A DNA stretch of 64,000 nt from Roseomonas sp. GTDB taxonomy: Bacteria > Pseudomonadota > Alphaproteobacteria > Acetobacterales > Acetobacteraceae. The first letter of the stretch is position 1; the number at the start of each line of letters is the position of its first letter. Below are positions 45,978-54,995 of the stretch, one piece after another. Made by a program: the position numbers and the translations under genes. The notes beneath the pieces were generated by a model. It was not told where the DNA came from. It saw nothing but the letters and a program-made list of their open reading frames with translations, and did not search any database. The stretch covers positions 1-64,000 of the forward strand of contig JADCEV010000057.1 of NCBI GenBank assembly GCA_020249865.1, written 5' to 3'.

Positions 45978-46703
45978 CTATAGCAGAGGGGTAGGGGATG
46001 GCGAGGGGAGGCGCGCCTCTGTCTCAGAATCATCACAAAGCTGAGGGGCTTCCAGCCATTCGGCCAGGGCCAGCCGCGCCAGGGCGCGCGTGATCCGCCC
46101 GCCCAAGCCAAGGGCTGCGTGATCCAGCCGCGCCACCGCTTCGGCAAGGCTCGCCGCATCGCGTGGCAAGCGGGCAAGCAGCCAGGCCTGCATCTCAGGC
46201 TCTACCCGCAATTGCCGATCCGCGAGGAATTTGCCGAGCAAGGCGCGCAGCAGCGCATCCGATGCGGGGCCAATGCCAACGGCCTGTGTGGCGCGCAAGC
46301 GGCTTGCCAGGTCGGGCAGGCGCACCGGCCAACGCGCCGGCGCTTCGCGGCCGATCAGTAAAAGTGTTTCGCCACGTTCAGCGCAGAGATTGATCACATG
46401 CAACAGCGCCGCCTCATCCGCCACGCAATCGGCATCATCAATCACGCTGCCCTGGGGTGCCGGAGCGGGCAGGCCGCGCAAGCCCATGCCATCCAGCCAA
46501 CGCCAGCCGAAACGTGCGGCTGCCGCGCGCGCCAGATGCGTCTTGCCGAGGCCCGTTGCACCAAACAGCGCGAGCCGGCCAAGCGGCCAGGCTTCCGGCT
46601 TGGCCAGCCAGCTTCGCGCCGCGTCATTGCTGGCATCGGCAATCACATCACGCGCGTCTGAGGAAGCCGCAACCGGCAGCGGCAGGGCCAATTGGCGCAT
46701 CAT
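45978..46703 (-). CDS. hdaA: HdaA/Hda-like DnaA-related regulator of replication
   Basis: 241 residues from ATG 46703, overlapping the upstream AI-2E-family stop (ATGA). The N-terminal QLALPLP is the clamp-binding motif of Hda proteins. The AAA+ core has Walker A GATGLGKT (48-55), Walker B VIDDAD, and a sensor-like arginine in LASRLRA. The DnaA DNA-binding domain is absent, as expected. With the beta clamp it promotes ATP hydrolysis by DnaA and prevents over-initiation. Linkage with ppk is familiar in alphaproteobacteria. Confidence 0.88.
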   Translation of the reverse strand: MMRQLALPLPVAASSDARDVIADASNDAARSWLAKPEAWPLGRLALFGATGLGKTHLARAAAARFGWRWLDGMGLRGLPAPAPQGSVIDDADCVADEAALLHVINLCAERGETLLLIGREAPARWPVRLPDLASRLRATQAVGIGPASDALLRALLGKFLADRQLRVEPEMQAWLLARLPRDAASLAEAVARLDHAALGLGGRITRALARLALAEWLEAPQLCDDSETEARLPSPSPTPLL

Positions 46704-47839
46704 TGCCCGGTCCGTGGCGGGTCGAGATAAAGCGGGCTTTCCAGATATCGTCGCAGCCAATAGCGCGCCACCACACCAATCGCCGCCGCCATGGGCACGG
46801 CGAGCAAAACGCCGAGAAACCCAAAGGCAACGCCGCCGGCAAACAGCGCGAAAATCACCCAAACCGCATGCAATTCCACCCGATTGCCGAGCAGATAGGG
46901 GTAGATGATGTAGCCTTCGATGCCCTGGCCAATCACGAAAATCGCCACAATGACCAGCACTTCCTCCCAGGATCCGAATTGCCCGATGGCGAGCAATACG
47001 GCGGTGGCAAAGCCGGTCAGTGAACCGACATAGGGAATGAAGGTCAGGAAGCCCGACATGATGCCGATGGTGATGCCAAGCTCCAGCCCCGCGAAATGCA
47101 AGGCGAAGGCATAAAAAATCCCAAGTCCCAGACAGCACAGCAATTGCCCGCGCAACCAGGCGGATAGCACGCGGTCCGTATCGCGCGCGATTTGCCGGAT
47201 CACATTGGCGCTGCGGCGCGGTAGCCAGCTTTCAATGCGCGTCAGCATGGCCTGCCAATCACGCAGCAGATAAAAGGCAACAACCGGCGTCACCACCACA
47301 AAGGTGAAAACACTGAATAGCGCAAAGCCGCCGCCAATCAGCCGTGTCGCGGCGCTGCCCAGCCAGGACAGCATGGACCCTGCCTGGTTGATCGCCAATT
47401 CGCGCAAGCGCTGGTCCATCATCTCGGGGCCCAGCGTGTCTTCAAGCCTGGTCAGCAATTCGCGCAAGGCCTGCCCGACACCGGCAATATAGGCCGGCAG
47501 GCGCTGCACCAGCACGCCAAGCTGCGCGAGAATGAGGGGGTAGAGCAGCAGCAGCGCCATCAACGTCACGGCGGCCAGCAGCGTCACCAAAAGAAAGGCG
47601 CCAAGGCCACGCGGGATGCCAAGCCGCGCCAAGCGTGTCGCGAGCGGATCAAGAAAATACGCAATGGTCGCGGCCAGCACGAAGGGCGTGAGAATGCCCT
47701 GGAACAGCCAAAGGCTGAACAGAAGCGCAAGGCCGCAGCCCAGAAACAACGCCCAGCGCTGTCCGCGTGTTGCCGTGCGCGGCCCTGTTGGGGGTGCGAT
47801 CACGGGCCGCGCGGAGATGGGCGGGCGCTGATCGCTCAT
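46700..47839 (-). CDS. AI-2E family membrane protein (second)
   Basis: 379 residues, about eight membrane helices. Family signature GFLTFIPYVGSLTGFATAVLLAIGQFG and a C-terminal FGFLGVLLAVPMAAAIGV. PerM-like; transport role likely but substrate unknown. ATG 47839 overlaps the phosphatidyltransferase stop and its own stop overlaps the hdaA start, so it is translationally coupled on both sides. Confidence 0.9.
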   Translation of the reverse strand: MSDQRPPISARPVIAPPTGPRTATRGQRWALFLGCGLALLFSLWLFQGILTPFVLAATIAYFLDPLATRLARLGIPRGLGAFLLVTLLAAVTLMALLLLYPLILAQLGVLVQRLPAYIAGVGQALRELLTRLEDTLGPEMMDQRLRELAINQAGSMLSWLGSAATRLIGGGFALFSVFTFVVVTPVVAFYLLRDWQAMLTRIESWLPRRSANVIRQIARDTDRVLSAWLRGQLLCCLGLGIFYAFALHFAGLELGITIGIMSGFLTFIPYVGSLTGFATAVLLAIGQFGSWEEVLVIVAIFVIGQGIEGYIIYPYLLGNRVELHAVWVIFALFAGGVAFGFLGVLLAVPMAAAIGVVARYWLRRYLESPLYLDPPRTGQ

Positions 47840-48462
47840 GGAGCTCCGCCGGCGGTGCGTCGCGCCGCCTGCGCCACATAGGCCGCACCCGAAGCAAAAG
47901 TGGTGGCCGCGACCAGCCAGATCATCACGTCAAGCAAGACAGGCGCGCTGAAGCCGAAACCTGCCAATAGCAGGACCAAGGCAGCCAGCAGGATCTGCGC
48001 CGCCGTATTCGCCTTGGAAATGAAGATCGGTTTGATGCGCGGCGGCAGCCCAACCGCCCACAAGACCAGCACACCACCCACAATCAGCAAATCACGAAAC
48101 ACCACCAGAATCGCGAGCCAATCCGGCAGCACGCCAATCGCCGCGAGTGTCACATAGACCGAAACCAGCAGCGCCTTATCCGCGATGGGATCAAGCACCG
48201 CGCCAAGCTGGGACCGCGCATTCCAGGCGCGCGCAATCCAGCCATCCAGCGCGTCCGAGATGCCCGCGCCGATGAAAACCAGAAAGGCCAGATCAAGCCG
48301 GTGCTGCAACATCAGCCAGATTGCCGCCGGCACGGCGCAAAGCCTGGCCAGCGTGATCAGATTGGGCAGGGTGAAAAGCCCTGCCCCCGCCACATTCAGC
48401 GGAGCATTCGGCAGGCGGCGAAGGTCAGGACCGTCCGGCAAGGCCAAGCCGCCATTGATCAT
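47836..48462 (-). CDS. CDP-alcohol phosphatidyltransferase
   Basis: 208 residues, about five to six membrane helices. Signature SDALDGWIARAWN then GAVLDPIADK gives the family D-x2-DG-x2-AR-x8-G-x3-D-x3-D motif with all metal-binding acids. It transfers a phosphatidyl group from CDP-diacylglycerol to an alcohol: PgsA-type glycerol phosphate or cardiolipin synthase activity is most likely. Start ATG 48462 lies inside the end of the DUF2066 gene (38-base overlap), stop overlaps the next start. Confidence 0.88.
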   Translation of the reverse strand: MINGGLALPDGPDLRRLPNAPLNVAGAGLFTLPNLITLARLCAVPAAIWLMLQHRLDLAFLVFIGAGISDALDGWIARAWNARSQLGAVLDPIADKALLVSVYVTLAAIGVLPDWLAILVVFRDLLIVGGVLVLWAVGLPPRIKPIFISKANTAAQILLAALVLLLAGFGFSAPVLLDVMIWLVAATTFASGAAYVAQAARRTAGGAP

Positions 48463-49135
48463 TCTGCGCGCCCGTCCCGCGCGTCAGCTGCAGCCCATGC
48501 TGGCCGAAGGTTTCGGGCGCCATGCCAATCGGCACGCGCAGCCCGATATTCAGATGTGCGCGGTCTATGGTGATCGCCATGACATCAAGCCTGGCACCAG
48601 CGGCCACAAGGCGCCGGCGAATTTCCAGCCATTCATTGAGCGTCGCGTAACGCGCCGTTGCTTCCAATGATGCCGTGATGGGTGTGGCCGGTGTCATGCT
48701 GATCGGCGATTCGCTTGCCGTGCCGGAAGGCAGGGTTGCGGCGCGCACCTCCGCGCCCTCGGCAAAGCTTTGCACGGCATCGGCATCGAATTGGATCGTC
48801 AGCCGCCCGCTATAGCGTTGCGGTCCGGTGGTTTCCTGCTCAATCACAATGGAACGCACCATGCGATCAAGCTCGGCATCGGTGGGCCTGCGCGGCGCAT
48901 TCACCATGCCCTGAATGCGATCCCAGGCGGCGCGGCGCCCGGCGGCGAAGGCGCGTTCCTGCGCCACCACGCCGTTTTCCGCGGTCGCTTCCGCCGCCAC
49001 GCCACGCTGCGTCAGCGCGCCCATATCGCTGAATTGCGCCAGGGCAGGCAGCGCAAAAAGGCTCAGCCAGAAGCTTGCGCAAGCCGCCGCCACATGTTTC
49101 CTTCCGGCAATTCCCCAGGCGTGGCGTTTTGTCAT
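48425..49135 (-). CDS. DUF2066-like exported protein
   Basis: 236 residues from ATG 49135 (AAGGAAAGG upstream), with a signal peptide ending near LPALAQF. The body has an AERA-like helix ([19 protein letters not shown]) and [13 protein letters not shown] that resemble DUF2066 proteins of proteobacteria; the match is moderate. Periplasmic, function unknown. It heads the operon that continues to ppx and is divergent from purM. Confidence 0.7.
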   Translation of the reverse strand: MTKRHAWGIAGRKHVAAACASFWLSLFALPALAQFSDMGALTQRGVAAEATAENGVVAQERAFAAGRRAAWDRIQGMVNAPRRPTDAELDRMVRSIVIEQETTGPQRYSGRLTIQFDADAVQSFAEGAEVRAATLPSGTASESPISMTPATPITASLEATARYATLNEWLEIRRRLVAAGARLDVMAITIDRAHLNIGLRVPIGMAPETFGQHGLQLTRGTGAQNDQWRLGLAGRS

Positions 49136-49201
49136 CAAAGCCTTTCCTTCGCGTTTTCCCACGCTATAGCACGCGGACAGTGTATCAAATCGGAGGTCGC
49201 C

Positions 49202-50278
49202 CTGACCAGTTCCAATCCCCAAAGCCTCACCTACCGCGATGCGGGCGTGGATATCGAGGCCGGCGACGCCCTGGTTGAAGCCATCAAGCCGCTCGCGCGT
49301 GCCACAAACCGGACAGGCGTCATGGGTGGCCTCGGCGGATTCGGCGCCTTGTTTGACCCGAAGGCGGCGGGGTTTTCGGACCCGGTGCTGGTCTCCTCCA
49401 CCGATGGCGTCGGCACCAAGCTCCGCGTGGCGATCGAAGCGGGCATTCACGACACGGTCGGCATTGATCTGGTGGCGATGTGCGTGAATGACCTCGTGGT
49501 GCAGGGCGCTGAGCCGCTGTTTTTCCTGGATTATTTCGCGACCGGGAAGCTCCGGCTGGATCAGGCGCGGGCGGTGATTGCAGGGATTGCGGAAGGCTGC
49601 CGCCAGGCAGGCTGCGCCCTGGTGGGCGGCGAAACCGCTGAGATGCCCGGGATGTATGCGGCGGATGATTATGATCTGGCCGGGTTTTCCGTGGGCGCTG
49701 CCGAACGAGGCCGCCTGCTGCCGACCGGTGTCACGGCGGGCGATGTCCTGATCGGCCTTGGGTCATCGGGCGTGCACTCCAACGGGTTTTCCCTGGTGCG
49801 GCGGATCCTGGCGGCGCGCAGCCTGACGCTTTCTGATCCCGCGCCCTTCGCCCCCGGCCAGAAACTCGGTCAGGCGCTGCTGGCGCCCACGCGCATTTAT
49901 GTGAAGCCGCTGCTTGCCTTGCATCGCGCGGGCCTGCTGCGTGCGGCGGCGCATATCACCGGCGGCGGCCTGCCCGGCAATCTGCCGCGCGTCCTGCCGG
50001 CGGGGGTGACGGCAGTACTGGAAGCCGGAAGCTGGCCCGTGCCGCCGGTTTTCGCCTTTTTGGCCGAGGCCGGGAATGTCAGCGCCGATGAAATGCTTCG
50101 CGTCTTCAATTGCGGGCTTGGCATGGTGCTGGCGGTGCCTGCTGCCGGGGCCGAAGCCGCGACGCGCATGCTGACCGAAGCCGGTGAGGCGCCCTTCCGT
50201 ATTGGCCATCTGGAAGCCTCCTCCGGACCCGCCGGCATTCATATCCAGAACCTGCCCCAGGCCTGGCCGCGCGCATGA
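49202..50278 (+). CDS. purM: PurM, phosphoribosylformylglycinamidine cyclo-ligase
   Basis: 358 residues if started at CTG 49202. No ATG, GTG or TTG exists in frame at the expected place, but GGAGG (49192-49196) sits 5 bases before this CTG, and the following [18 protein letters not shown] aligns with the usual PurM N-terminus. Fifth step of purine synthesis: ATP-dependent ring closure of FGAM to AIR. Motifs: [75 protein letters not shown]. Followed by purN with a 4-base overlap. Confidence 0.93.
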   Translation: MTSSNPQSLTYRDAGVDIEAGDALVEAIKPLARATNRTGVMGGLGGFGALFDPKAAGFSDPVLVSSTDGVGTKLRVAIEAGIHDTVGIDLVAMCVNDLVVQGAEPLFFLDYFATGKLRLDQARAVIAGIAEGCRQAGCALVGGETAEMPGMYAADDYDLAGFSVGAAERGRLLPTGVTAGDVLIGLGSSGVHSNGFSLVRRILAARSLTLSDPAPFAPGQKLGQALLAPTRIYVKPLLALHRAGLLRAAAHITGGGLPGNLPRVLPAGVTAVLEAGSWPVPPVFAFLAEAGNVSADEMLRVFNCGLGMVLAVPAAGAEAATRMLTEAGEAPFRIGHLEASSGPAGIHIQNLPQAWPRA

Positions 50279-50949
50279 AGCGGAAGCGGCTCGCCCTGCT
50301 GATCTCCGGGCGCGGGTCCAATATGGCGGCGATTCTGGCGGCGGCGGGGCCGGATTACCCGGCGGAACCCGTGCTGGTGCTGTCCAACCGCGCCGATGCG
50401 GCGGGGCTTGAGGTTGCCAAGGCGCGCGGGGTTCCCACCGCTATCGTGGAAAGCCGCGCCTTCAAGGGCGACCGCGCGGGCTTTGAAGCCGCCATGGAGG
50501 CGGAATTGGCCCGGCATGGCGTTGAAATCATAGCCCTGGCCGGCTTCATGCGCGTGCTGACGCCCGATTTCGTGCGCCGCTGGGAAGGACGGCTGATCAA
50601 TATCCACCCATCCCTGCTGCCGGCCTTTCCGGGGCTGGATACCCATGCGCGCGCCCTGGCCGCGGGCGTCAGGCTACACGGCTGCACCGTGCATCTGGTG
50701 ACGGCGGGGGTGGATGAGGGACCCATCATCGCCCAGGCCGCCGTGCCTGTTTTGCCCGATGATACGGAAGCAAGCCTGGCCGCGCGGGTATTGGCGGCGG
50801 AGCATAAGCTCTACCCCGCCGCGCTTTCCTGGCTGGCGGCGGGGCGCTTGCGGCTGGAAGCGGGGCGCGCCGTGATCACGGGGGCGGAATCTGCGCCCGA
50901 TTCCCTGCTGAACCCCTTGCCCCGCGCGGCATTGCTTTCTACACACTGA
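50275..50949 (+). CDS. purN: PurN, phosphoribosylglycinamide formyltransferase
   Basis: 224 residues, ATGA overlap with purM. Catalytic Asn109 and His111 are in [13 protein letters not shown], and Asp147 in VDEGPIIAQ. It formylates GAR with 10-formyl-tetrahydrofolate in purine synthesis. N-terminal [14 protein letters not shown] is the phosphate-binding loop. About 10 residues longer than E. coli PurN at the C-terminus. The next gene is the small oxidase subunit 27 bases on. Confidence 0.96.
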   Translation: MKRKRLALLISGRGSNMAAILAAAGPDYPAEPVLVLSNRADAAGLEVAKARGVPTAIVESRAFKGDRAGFEAAMEAELARHGVEIIALAGFMRVLTPDFVRRWEGRLINIHPSLLPAFPGLDTHARALAAGVRLHGCTVHLVTAGVDEGPIIAQAAVPVLPDDTEASLAARVLAAEHKLYPAALSWLAAGRLRLEAGRAVITGAESAPDSLLNPLPRAALLSTH

Positions 50950-50976
50950 TCCAAGCGCCAAGATTTGGGGAAAGCC

Positions 50977-51132
50977 ATGGCTGAGAAAGAACATTATGAT
51001 TTCGTCGAAGTGACCTCCGCCGATATTCTCGCGGATCGCCGTGGCGGGTGGGAAGATTTCACGCGCTTTGTCACCTGGTCCACCGGCGCCATCATTGTGG
51101 TGCTGGTGCTGATGGCGATTTTCCTGGTCTGA
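50977..51132 (+). CDS. aa3-type cytochrome c oxidase subunit IV
   Basis: 51 residues from ATG 50977 to TGA 51132. N-terminal soluble part, then WEDFTRFVTWSTGAIIVV leading into one membrane helix that runs to the end (VLVLMAIFLV). This fits the short bacterial aa3-type oxidase subunit IV family of alphaproteobacteria. It would assist the terminal oxidase in the inner membrane. The other oxidase genes are not here; orphan placement is usual for this subunit. Confidence 0.8.
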   Translation: MAEKEHYDFVEVTSADILADRRGGWEDFTRFVTWSTGAIIVVLVLMAIFLV

Positions 51133-51155
51133 CGCCGGGCGGATAGCGTCGCGGC

Positions 51156-51184
51156 AAAGGGGCGGCTCGGGCCGCCCTTTTTCT
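51156..51184. terminator. Intrinsic terminator between convergent genes
   Basis: GGGCGGC (51160-51166) pairs perfectly with GCCGCCC (51171-51177) around a TCGG tetraloop, followed on the plus strand by TTTTTC. The A-run before the stem is too short to make it fully bidirectional. It ends the purM-purN-oxidase transcript. Confidence 0.85.
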
Positions 51185-51189
51185 TGTCT

Positions 51190-51900
51190 CTAACCTTGGG
51201 CCATCAGCCGCGCTGTCTCGGCCTCAATCTGCGTCTCCAGCGTTTCCATCAAGGGCTTGCGGGTAAGCCCCGCCGGCAGGGCGGGCAGGATTGAGATGGA
51301 AATGACCCCCGGCGTCTTGTGAAAGGCCCGCCTTCCCCAATGTCGCCCGCTATTGGTCGCCACCGGATAGCAGGGCACGCCGCTACCCATGACCAGCGCG
51401 GCTACGCCCGGCTGATAGGCTACCCTTTCGCCGGGTGCTGAACGCGTGCCTTCCGGAAAAATCACCAAGGGCCGGCCTTCATCCAGCACGCGCTTGGCAT
51501 CGCGCACCATGGCGCGCAGCGCCGTGCCCCCGCCATCGCGATCCACCGCCACCGCCCCGCTATGGCGCGCCACGCGCCCCCAAAAGGGCAGGTTCAGCAA
51601 TTCGCGCTTCAGCACGTAATTTGGGTGCTCAAGCAGCGCGAGCCAGACGAAAGTGTCAAAGGCGGATTGGTGTTTGGAGGCGATGATCGCCGCCCCCGGC
51701 GCGATGTTTTCCAAGCCGGTCACTTCCAAGCGAATGCCGCAAACGACGCGCAGCAGCCAGATGATGAAGCGCGCCCAAAGCTGGATGAAGCGGCGGATGA
51801 AGCGCGGATGGAAGGGCAGCAACACCATCGCGACAATGGCGCCAAGGGCCGTGATGGTCATGAAAAGCGCATTGAAGATGAAGGAACGCAGCCAGATCAT
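51190..51900 (-). CDS. plsC: 1-acyl-sn-glycerol-3-phosphate acyltransferase
   Basis: 236 residues from ATG 51900 (GGAAGG upstream; ATGA overlap with ydcF-like stop). An N-terminal membrane helix (about 8-28) precedes the acyltransferase motifs: H-x4-D as HQSAFD (77-82), the FPEGTRS motif, and a later VPCYPVA region. It adds the second acyl chain in phosphatidic acid synthesis at the inner membrane. Last gene of the ftsE-ftsX-ydcF-plsC chain. Confidence 0.93.
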   Translation of the reverse strand: MIWLRSFIFNALFMTITALGAIVAMVLLPFHPRFIRRFIQLWARFIIWLLRVVCGIRLEVTGLENIAPGAAIIASKHQSAFDTFVWLALLEHPNYVLKRELLNLPFWGRVARHSGAVAVDRDGGGTALRAMVRDAKRVLDEGRPLVIFPEGTRSAPGERVAYQPGVAALVMGSGVPCYPVATNSGRHWGRRAFHKTPGVISISILPALPAGLTRKPLMETLETQIEAETARLMAQG

Positions 51901-52487
51901 ATTCGCCTTCCACCGAATATCGCCGAAAGCCCAAGCTCGGCGCCCAGGAACTTCATGTATTCGCCAAGCAGCAACCCCCAATTGCGCGGTTGCCAAAAGG
52001 CGCCCTCCGCACGCAGGCGGGCCGGCGTCACGGGATGCGCCTGCACACGCAAGCCCGGCATGGTGCGGCGCAATTCCGTGCGCGCGCGCGGCATGTGATA
52101 GCCCGCCGTCACCAGGGTGATCGTTTTTGTGCCGCGCAGGCTTGCCCAGGCAGCGATTTCCACCGCATTGCCGCGGGTGGACGCCGCGGCATGGCCAAGC
52201 TCCACCCGGCCTTGCAGCTTCGCGGGATCAAGCCCCGCTCCGCGCGCCAGATCGGCAAGTCGCGATTCGGGATGCACGCCGGAGACAAAAAGCCGCGGCG
52301 CCAAGCCTTCATCAAGCAGGCGAAAGCCGGTCTCCACACGCTCTGTCCCCCCGGTCAGCACCACAATCGCATCGGTGGCGCTGGCATCCGCGGCACCCGC
52401 CTGCACGGCGCGCAGGAACCAGATGAAGCCACCCATCCACAAGAGCAGCAGCCCCAAAGCCAGGAACACAAGCCGCCGCAGCTTCAT
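51897..52487 (-). CDS. YdcF/DUF218 family envelope protein
   Basis: 196 residues from ATG 52487 (ATGA overlap with ftsX). One N-terminal membrane helix, then the DUF218 fold: DAIVVLTGGTERVETG, ASTRGNAVEIAAWA, and LVTAGYHMPRARTEL. Relatives ElyC and SanA act in cell-envelope homeostasis; biochemical activity is unclear. It is coupled to ftsX upstream and plsC downstream. Confidence 0.88.
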   Translation of the reverse strand: MKLRRLVFLALGLLLLWMGGFIWFLRAVQAGAADASATDAIVVLTGGTERVETGFRLLDEGLAPRLFVSGVHPESRLADLARGAGLDPAKLQGRVELGHAAASTRGNAVEIAAWASLRGTKTITLVTAGYHMPRARTELRRTMPGLRVQAHPVTPARLRAEGAFWQPRNWGLLLGEYMKFLGAELGLSAIFGGRRI

Positions 52488-53338
52488 GGCAGGCGCCGCA
52501 ACCACAATAGAATGCTCGCTATTGTCGCGGCCCAGGCAATCAGCGCGGCCGAGAGCGGGATGGCGGCAAGGCCCAAAAGCGGCAGGTCCTGCGTGGCAAT
52601 CTCGGGCAGCATGGGCCCGGCAAGCTGCAACAGCGCCCAAACCACGCCTGCCGCCAAGCCCACCCCCAGAATCGCCCCCAGCAGGGCAAGCCAGGCGGTG
52701 CGGCGCGCGAAACGCCCGGCGATATCGCGATCCGCCGCGCCCAGCATATGCAGCACCATTACGGAATCCCGCCGCGCCGCGATGCCCGCGCGCACCGCCA
52801 GCACCACCACGGAAGCCCCGACAACCGCGACCAGCAGCACCACCATCAAGGCGGCCGCGGAAAGCGCCCGCGCCACCGCGGCCAGCCGCGCGACAAAAAC
52901 GCCATGCGCTTCCGTCACGGCACCCGGCACGGCTTCCGCCACCCGATCGCCAATCAGCACCGGGTCGGCCGCCAAATCGGCCAGGCGCAATTCAATCACG
53001 CCGGGCAGCGGCAAACCCGCGACATCCCCCAGCCAAGGGCGCAGCAATTCCGCCATCCGGCCCGGGTCCACCGCCTGTGCTTCGCGCACCGCCGGTAGGG
53101 CGCGCAACGCCCCAAGCGCCGCTTCCATGCGCGCCGGCGTCGGGTTCGGGATTTGCACCGTGACGGCCGCATTGGCGCCTTGCTGCCAGCGCTTGGCCAA
53201 TTGGCTGACAGCCTCATGCCCGGCCAGCGCACAGGTGGCGAATAGCGCCATGGCGGCAATCAGCGCCACCAGCAGCCGATCCGCCAGCGCGCCGCGCAGG
53301 CCAATCGGGTCCCCCCTGCCGCCTGCGTCACGGCGCAT
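52484..53338 (-). CDS. ftsX: FtsX-like permease of the FtsEX complex
   Basis: 284 residues from ATG 53338 (a TTG lies one codon before it). Topology fits FtsX: one N-terminal helix (about 21-42), a periplasmic domain of ~120 residues, then three C-terminal helices. Sequence is divergent from E. coli FtsX but it follows ftsE with an 11-base overlap. With FtsE it activates peptidoglycan hydrolases during division. Divergence makes the gene symbol slightly less sure than the family. Confidence 0.85.
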   Translation of the reverse strand: MRRDAGGRGDPIGLRGALADRLLVALIAAMALFATCALAGHEAVSQLAKRWQQGANAAVTVQIPNPTPARMEAALGALRALPAVREAQAVDPGRMAELLRPWLGDVAGLPLPGVIELRLADLAADPVLIGDRVAEAVPGAVTEAHGVFVARLAAVARALSAAALMVVLLVAVVGASVVVLAVRAGIAARRDSVMVLHMLGAADRDIAGRFARRTAWLALLGAILGVGLAAGVVWALLQLAGPMLPEIATQDLPLLGLAAIPLSAALIAWAATIASILLWLRRLP

Positions 53339-54002
53339 CAATGACGCGGCCTTCTGACAGGGTGATCACACGGGCCGGGTGGCGCGCGGGCAAATCCTCG
53401 GAATGCGTTGCGACCACAATCGCGGTGCCAAGCCGGTTCATTTCCACAAACAGCGCAATCAGGCGGCGGGCTTCAAACACATCCAGCTCCGAGGTCGGTT
53501 CATCGGCGATCAGCAAGGCAGGGCGCGTGATGATGGCGCGCGCGATGGCGATGCGCTGCTGTTCGCCGCCGGAAAGCTCAGCCGGCGCACGCCCTGTCTT
53601 TGCCGTAAGGCCGAGCCAATCAAGGATTTCATTGACATCCTGCCTGACCGTCGCCTCGGACCGACCAGCGAGGCGCAGCGGCAGCGCCACATTATCCCAG
53701 GCGGATAAATGCGGCAGCAGGCGAAATTCCTGATGTACCACACCGATCTTGCGCCGAAGGGGCGGGAGTGCGGCGCGTTCCGCCTGCCCGATATCGGTCC
53801 CCAGCACCGAAACCACGCCTCTTGAGGGGCGAATGGCGGCCTGCATCAGCCTGAGGATGGAACTTTTCCCCGCCCCCGAAGGCCCAAGCAACCAGGTAAA
53901 GCTGCCCTCACCCAGGGCGAAGGAGATATCGCGCAAGGCCTCCTGCCCCGGGTCGCCCTGGGGTGTTGGATAGGCCAGCCCGACGCGCCCGAATCTCACC
54001 AT
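53328..54002 (-). CDS. ftsE: FtsE, ATPase of the FtsEX complex
   Basis: 224 residues from ATG 54002. Walker A GPSGAGKSS (40-48), Q-loop VVHQEFRLLPHLSAWDNVALPL (the FtsE-style RLL wording), signature LSGGEQQR, Walker B ALLIADEP, and H-loop VATHSEDL. The opening VGLAYPTPQGDP is also FtsE-like. It is divergent from a zinc-ribbon gene (79 bases). Confidence 0.93.
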   Translation of the reverse strand: MVRFGRVGLAYPTPQGDPGQEALRDISFALGEGSFTWLLGPSGAGKSSILRLMQAAIRPSRGVVSVLGTDIGQAERAALPPLRRKIGVVHQEFRLLPHLSAWDNVALPLRLAGRSEATVRQDVNEILDWLGLTAKTGRAPAELSGGEQQRIAIARAIITRPALLIADEPTSELDVFEARRLIALFVEMNRLGTAIVVATHSEDLPARHPARVITLSEGRVIDAP

Positions 54003-54081
54003 GTGGCTTGTTTCGCATGGCAGGGGCTTTGGGCTCAATCTTTCGCTTGCCGAGAAGCCTTCCGTGACGGAAAATGGGCGC

Positions 54082-54501
54082 ATGTTGATCGAATGTCCGA
54101 ATTGCGCTGCCGGGTATCAGGTGCCCCCGCGTCTGTTGCGCGACCGCTCGCGCCCGCTGCGCTGCGGCCAATGCGAGGCGGTTTTCCCAATCCCGGAACC
54201 GCCCGCGCCTGAGCCTTTAGCCTTTCGCGCGCCGGAACCGCCGGCGCCTGAGATGGAAGAACCGCGCCCAGCGCCGGCCCCCGCGCCGCTGGCCGAGGAA
54301 TCGCGAACCGAGCCTATGGCGCCGCCGGATCCCCCGGCCGAGGCGGCGCAAGGGGCATCATCCCGCGGGCTGCGTGTCGCCTGGGCCGCTTCCATTGCGC
54401 TGCTGATTGGCGGCGGGCTTGCCGCCATTATTCAGCGCGATGTGGTGATGGAAGCCTGGCCGCCGGCGGCGCGGTTATTTGCCGCGCTGGGCCTGGGGTA
54501 A
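54082..54501 (+). CDS. Zinc-ribbon membrane protein (MJ0042 type)
   Basis: 139 residues from ATG 54082; the frame upstream overlaps the ftsE start and is not credible. Four cysteines (Cys5, Cys8, Cys28, Cys31) form an MJ0042-type zinc ribbon (IECPNC ... LRCGQC). A long Pro/Glu/Ala-rich linker follows, then a membrane helix (about 98-118) and a short tail. In alphaproteobacteria such genes commonly lie divergent to ftsE. Function unknown. Confidence 0.82.
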   Translation: MLIECPNCAAGYQVPPRLLRDRSRPLRCGQCEAVFPIPEPPAPEPLAFRAPEPPAPEMEEPRPAPAPAPLAEESRTEPMAPPDPPAEAAQGASSRGLRVAWAASIALLIGGGLAAIIQRDVVMEAWPPAARLFAALGLG

Positions 54502-54796
54502 GGCTGGCGCGTGCCTTCCCAAATGGGGCGTCAATATGCGTGAGCGTCTTGGCGCCAACAGGAATGATGGCATCGCCACCTGAAGGGTGATGGGCGCCGG
54601 CACCGCGCGTGGCATGCTTTGTGTCTTTTTCAGCAAAAATCAGCCCGATCACCGCCCCGGGCGGCATGATTCCCCGCAGCGCCGAAAAGCCGGTCATTGC
54701 CGGCGCGCCGCGCAACTGATTCCGCCCATCAAGCCGCGCAACATCAAAACCCATGCGGAGCGCTGCGCGGTCGGCCCATGCTTCGGCCAGTCCCAT
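54428..54796 (-). CDS. Doubtful small ORF, possible gene remnant
   Basis: 122 codons on the minus strand, overlapping the end of the zinc-ribbon gene by 74 bases. Codon use in the first ~95 codons looks like the rest of the window, and the conceptual product has a plausible patch (ALRGIMPPGAVIGLIFAEKD), but there is no ribosome site and I recognise no family. It may be a decayed gene whose C-terminal part has been lost. Confidence 0.25.
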   Translation of the reverse strand: MGLAEAWADRAALRMGFDVARLDGRNQLRGAPAMTGFSALRGIMPPGAVIGLIFAEKDTKHATRGAGAHHPSGGDAIIPVGAKTLTHIDAPFGKARASLTPGPARQITAPPAARLPSPHRAE

Positions 54797-54995
54797 TTGT
54801 CAGGTTGTGACCGCGCCTGGACATGAAGCGGCAGGGGCCGCCGGCAAAAGCGGGCGGGTTCATCAATATGTGACAGATCGGCGCCGCTCTGTAGCAAAGA
54901 TCATAGAGTTCTTGCCCAGCCTGTGCTCAAGATCCCCTCGCGAGTGTGGACCCACCGATTTTGGGTGACGTCTTTTGGCCGCGGGAGGTGTCGTG
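54502..54995. other. Intergenic region
   Basis: 494 bases between the zinc-ribbon gene and the pseudo-receiver regulator. Apart from the doubtful minus-strand ORF at 54428-54796 I see no gene. The last 30 bases carry the regulator's ribosome site (GGGAGG, 54983-54988). No promoter elements are convincing. Confidence 0.4.
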
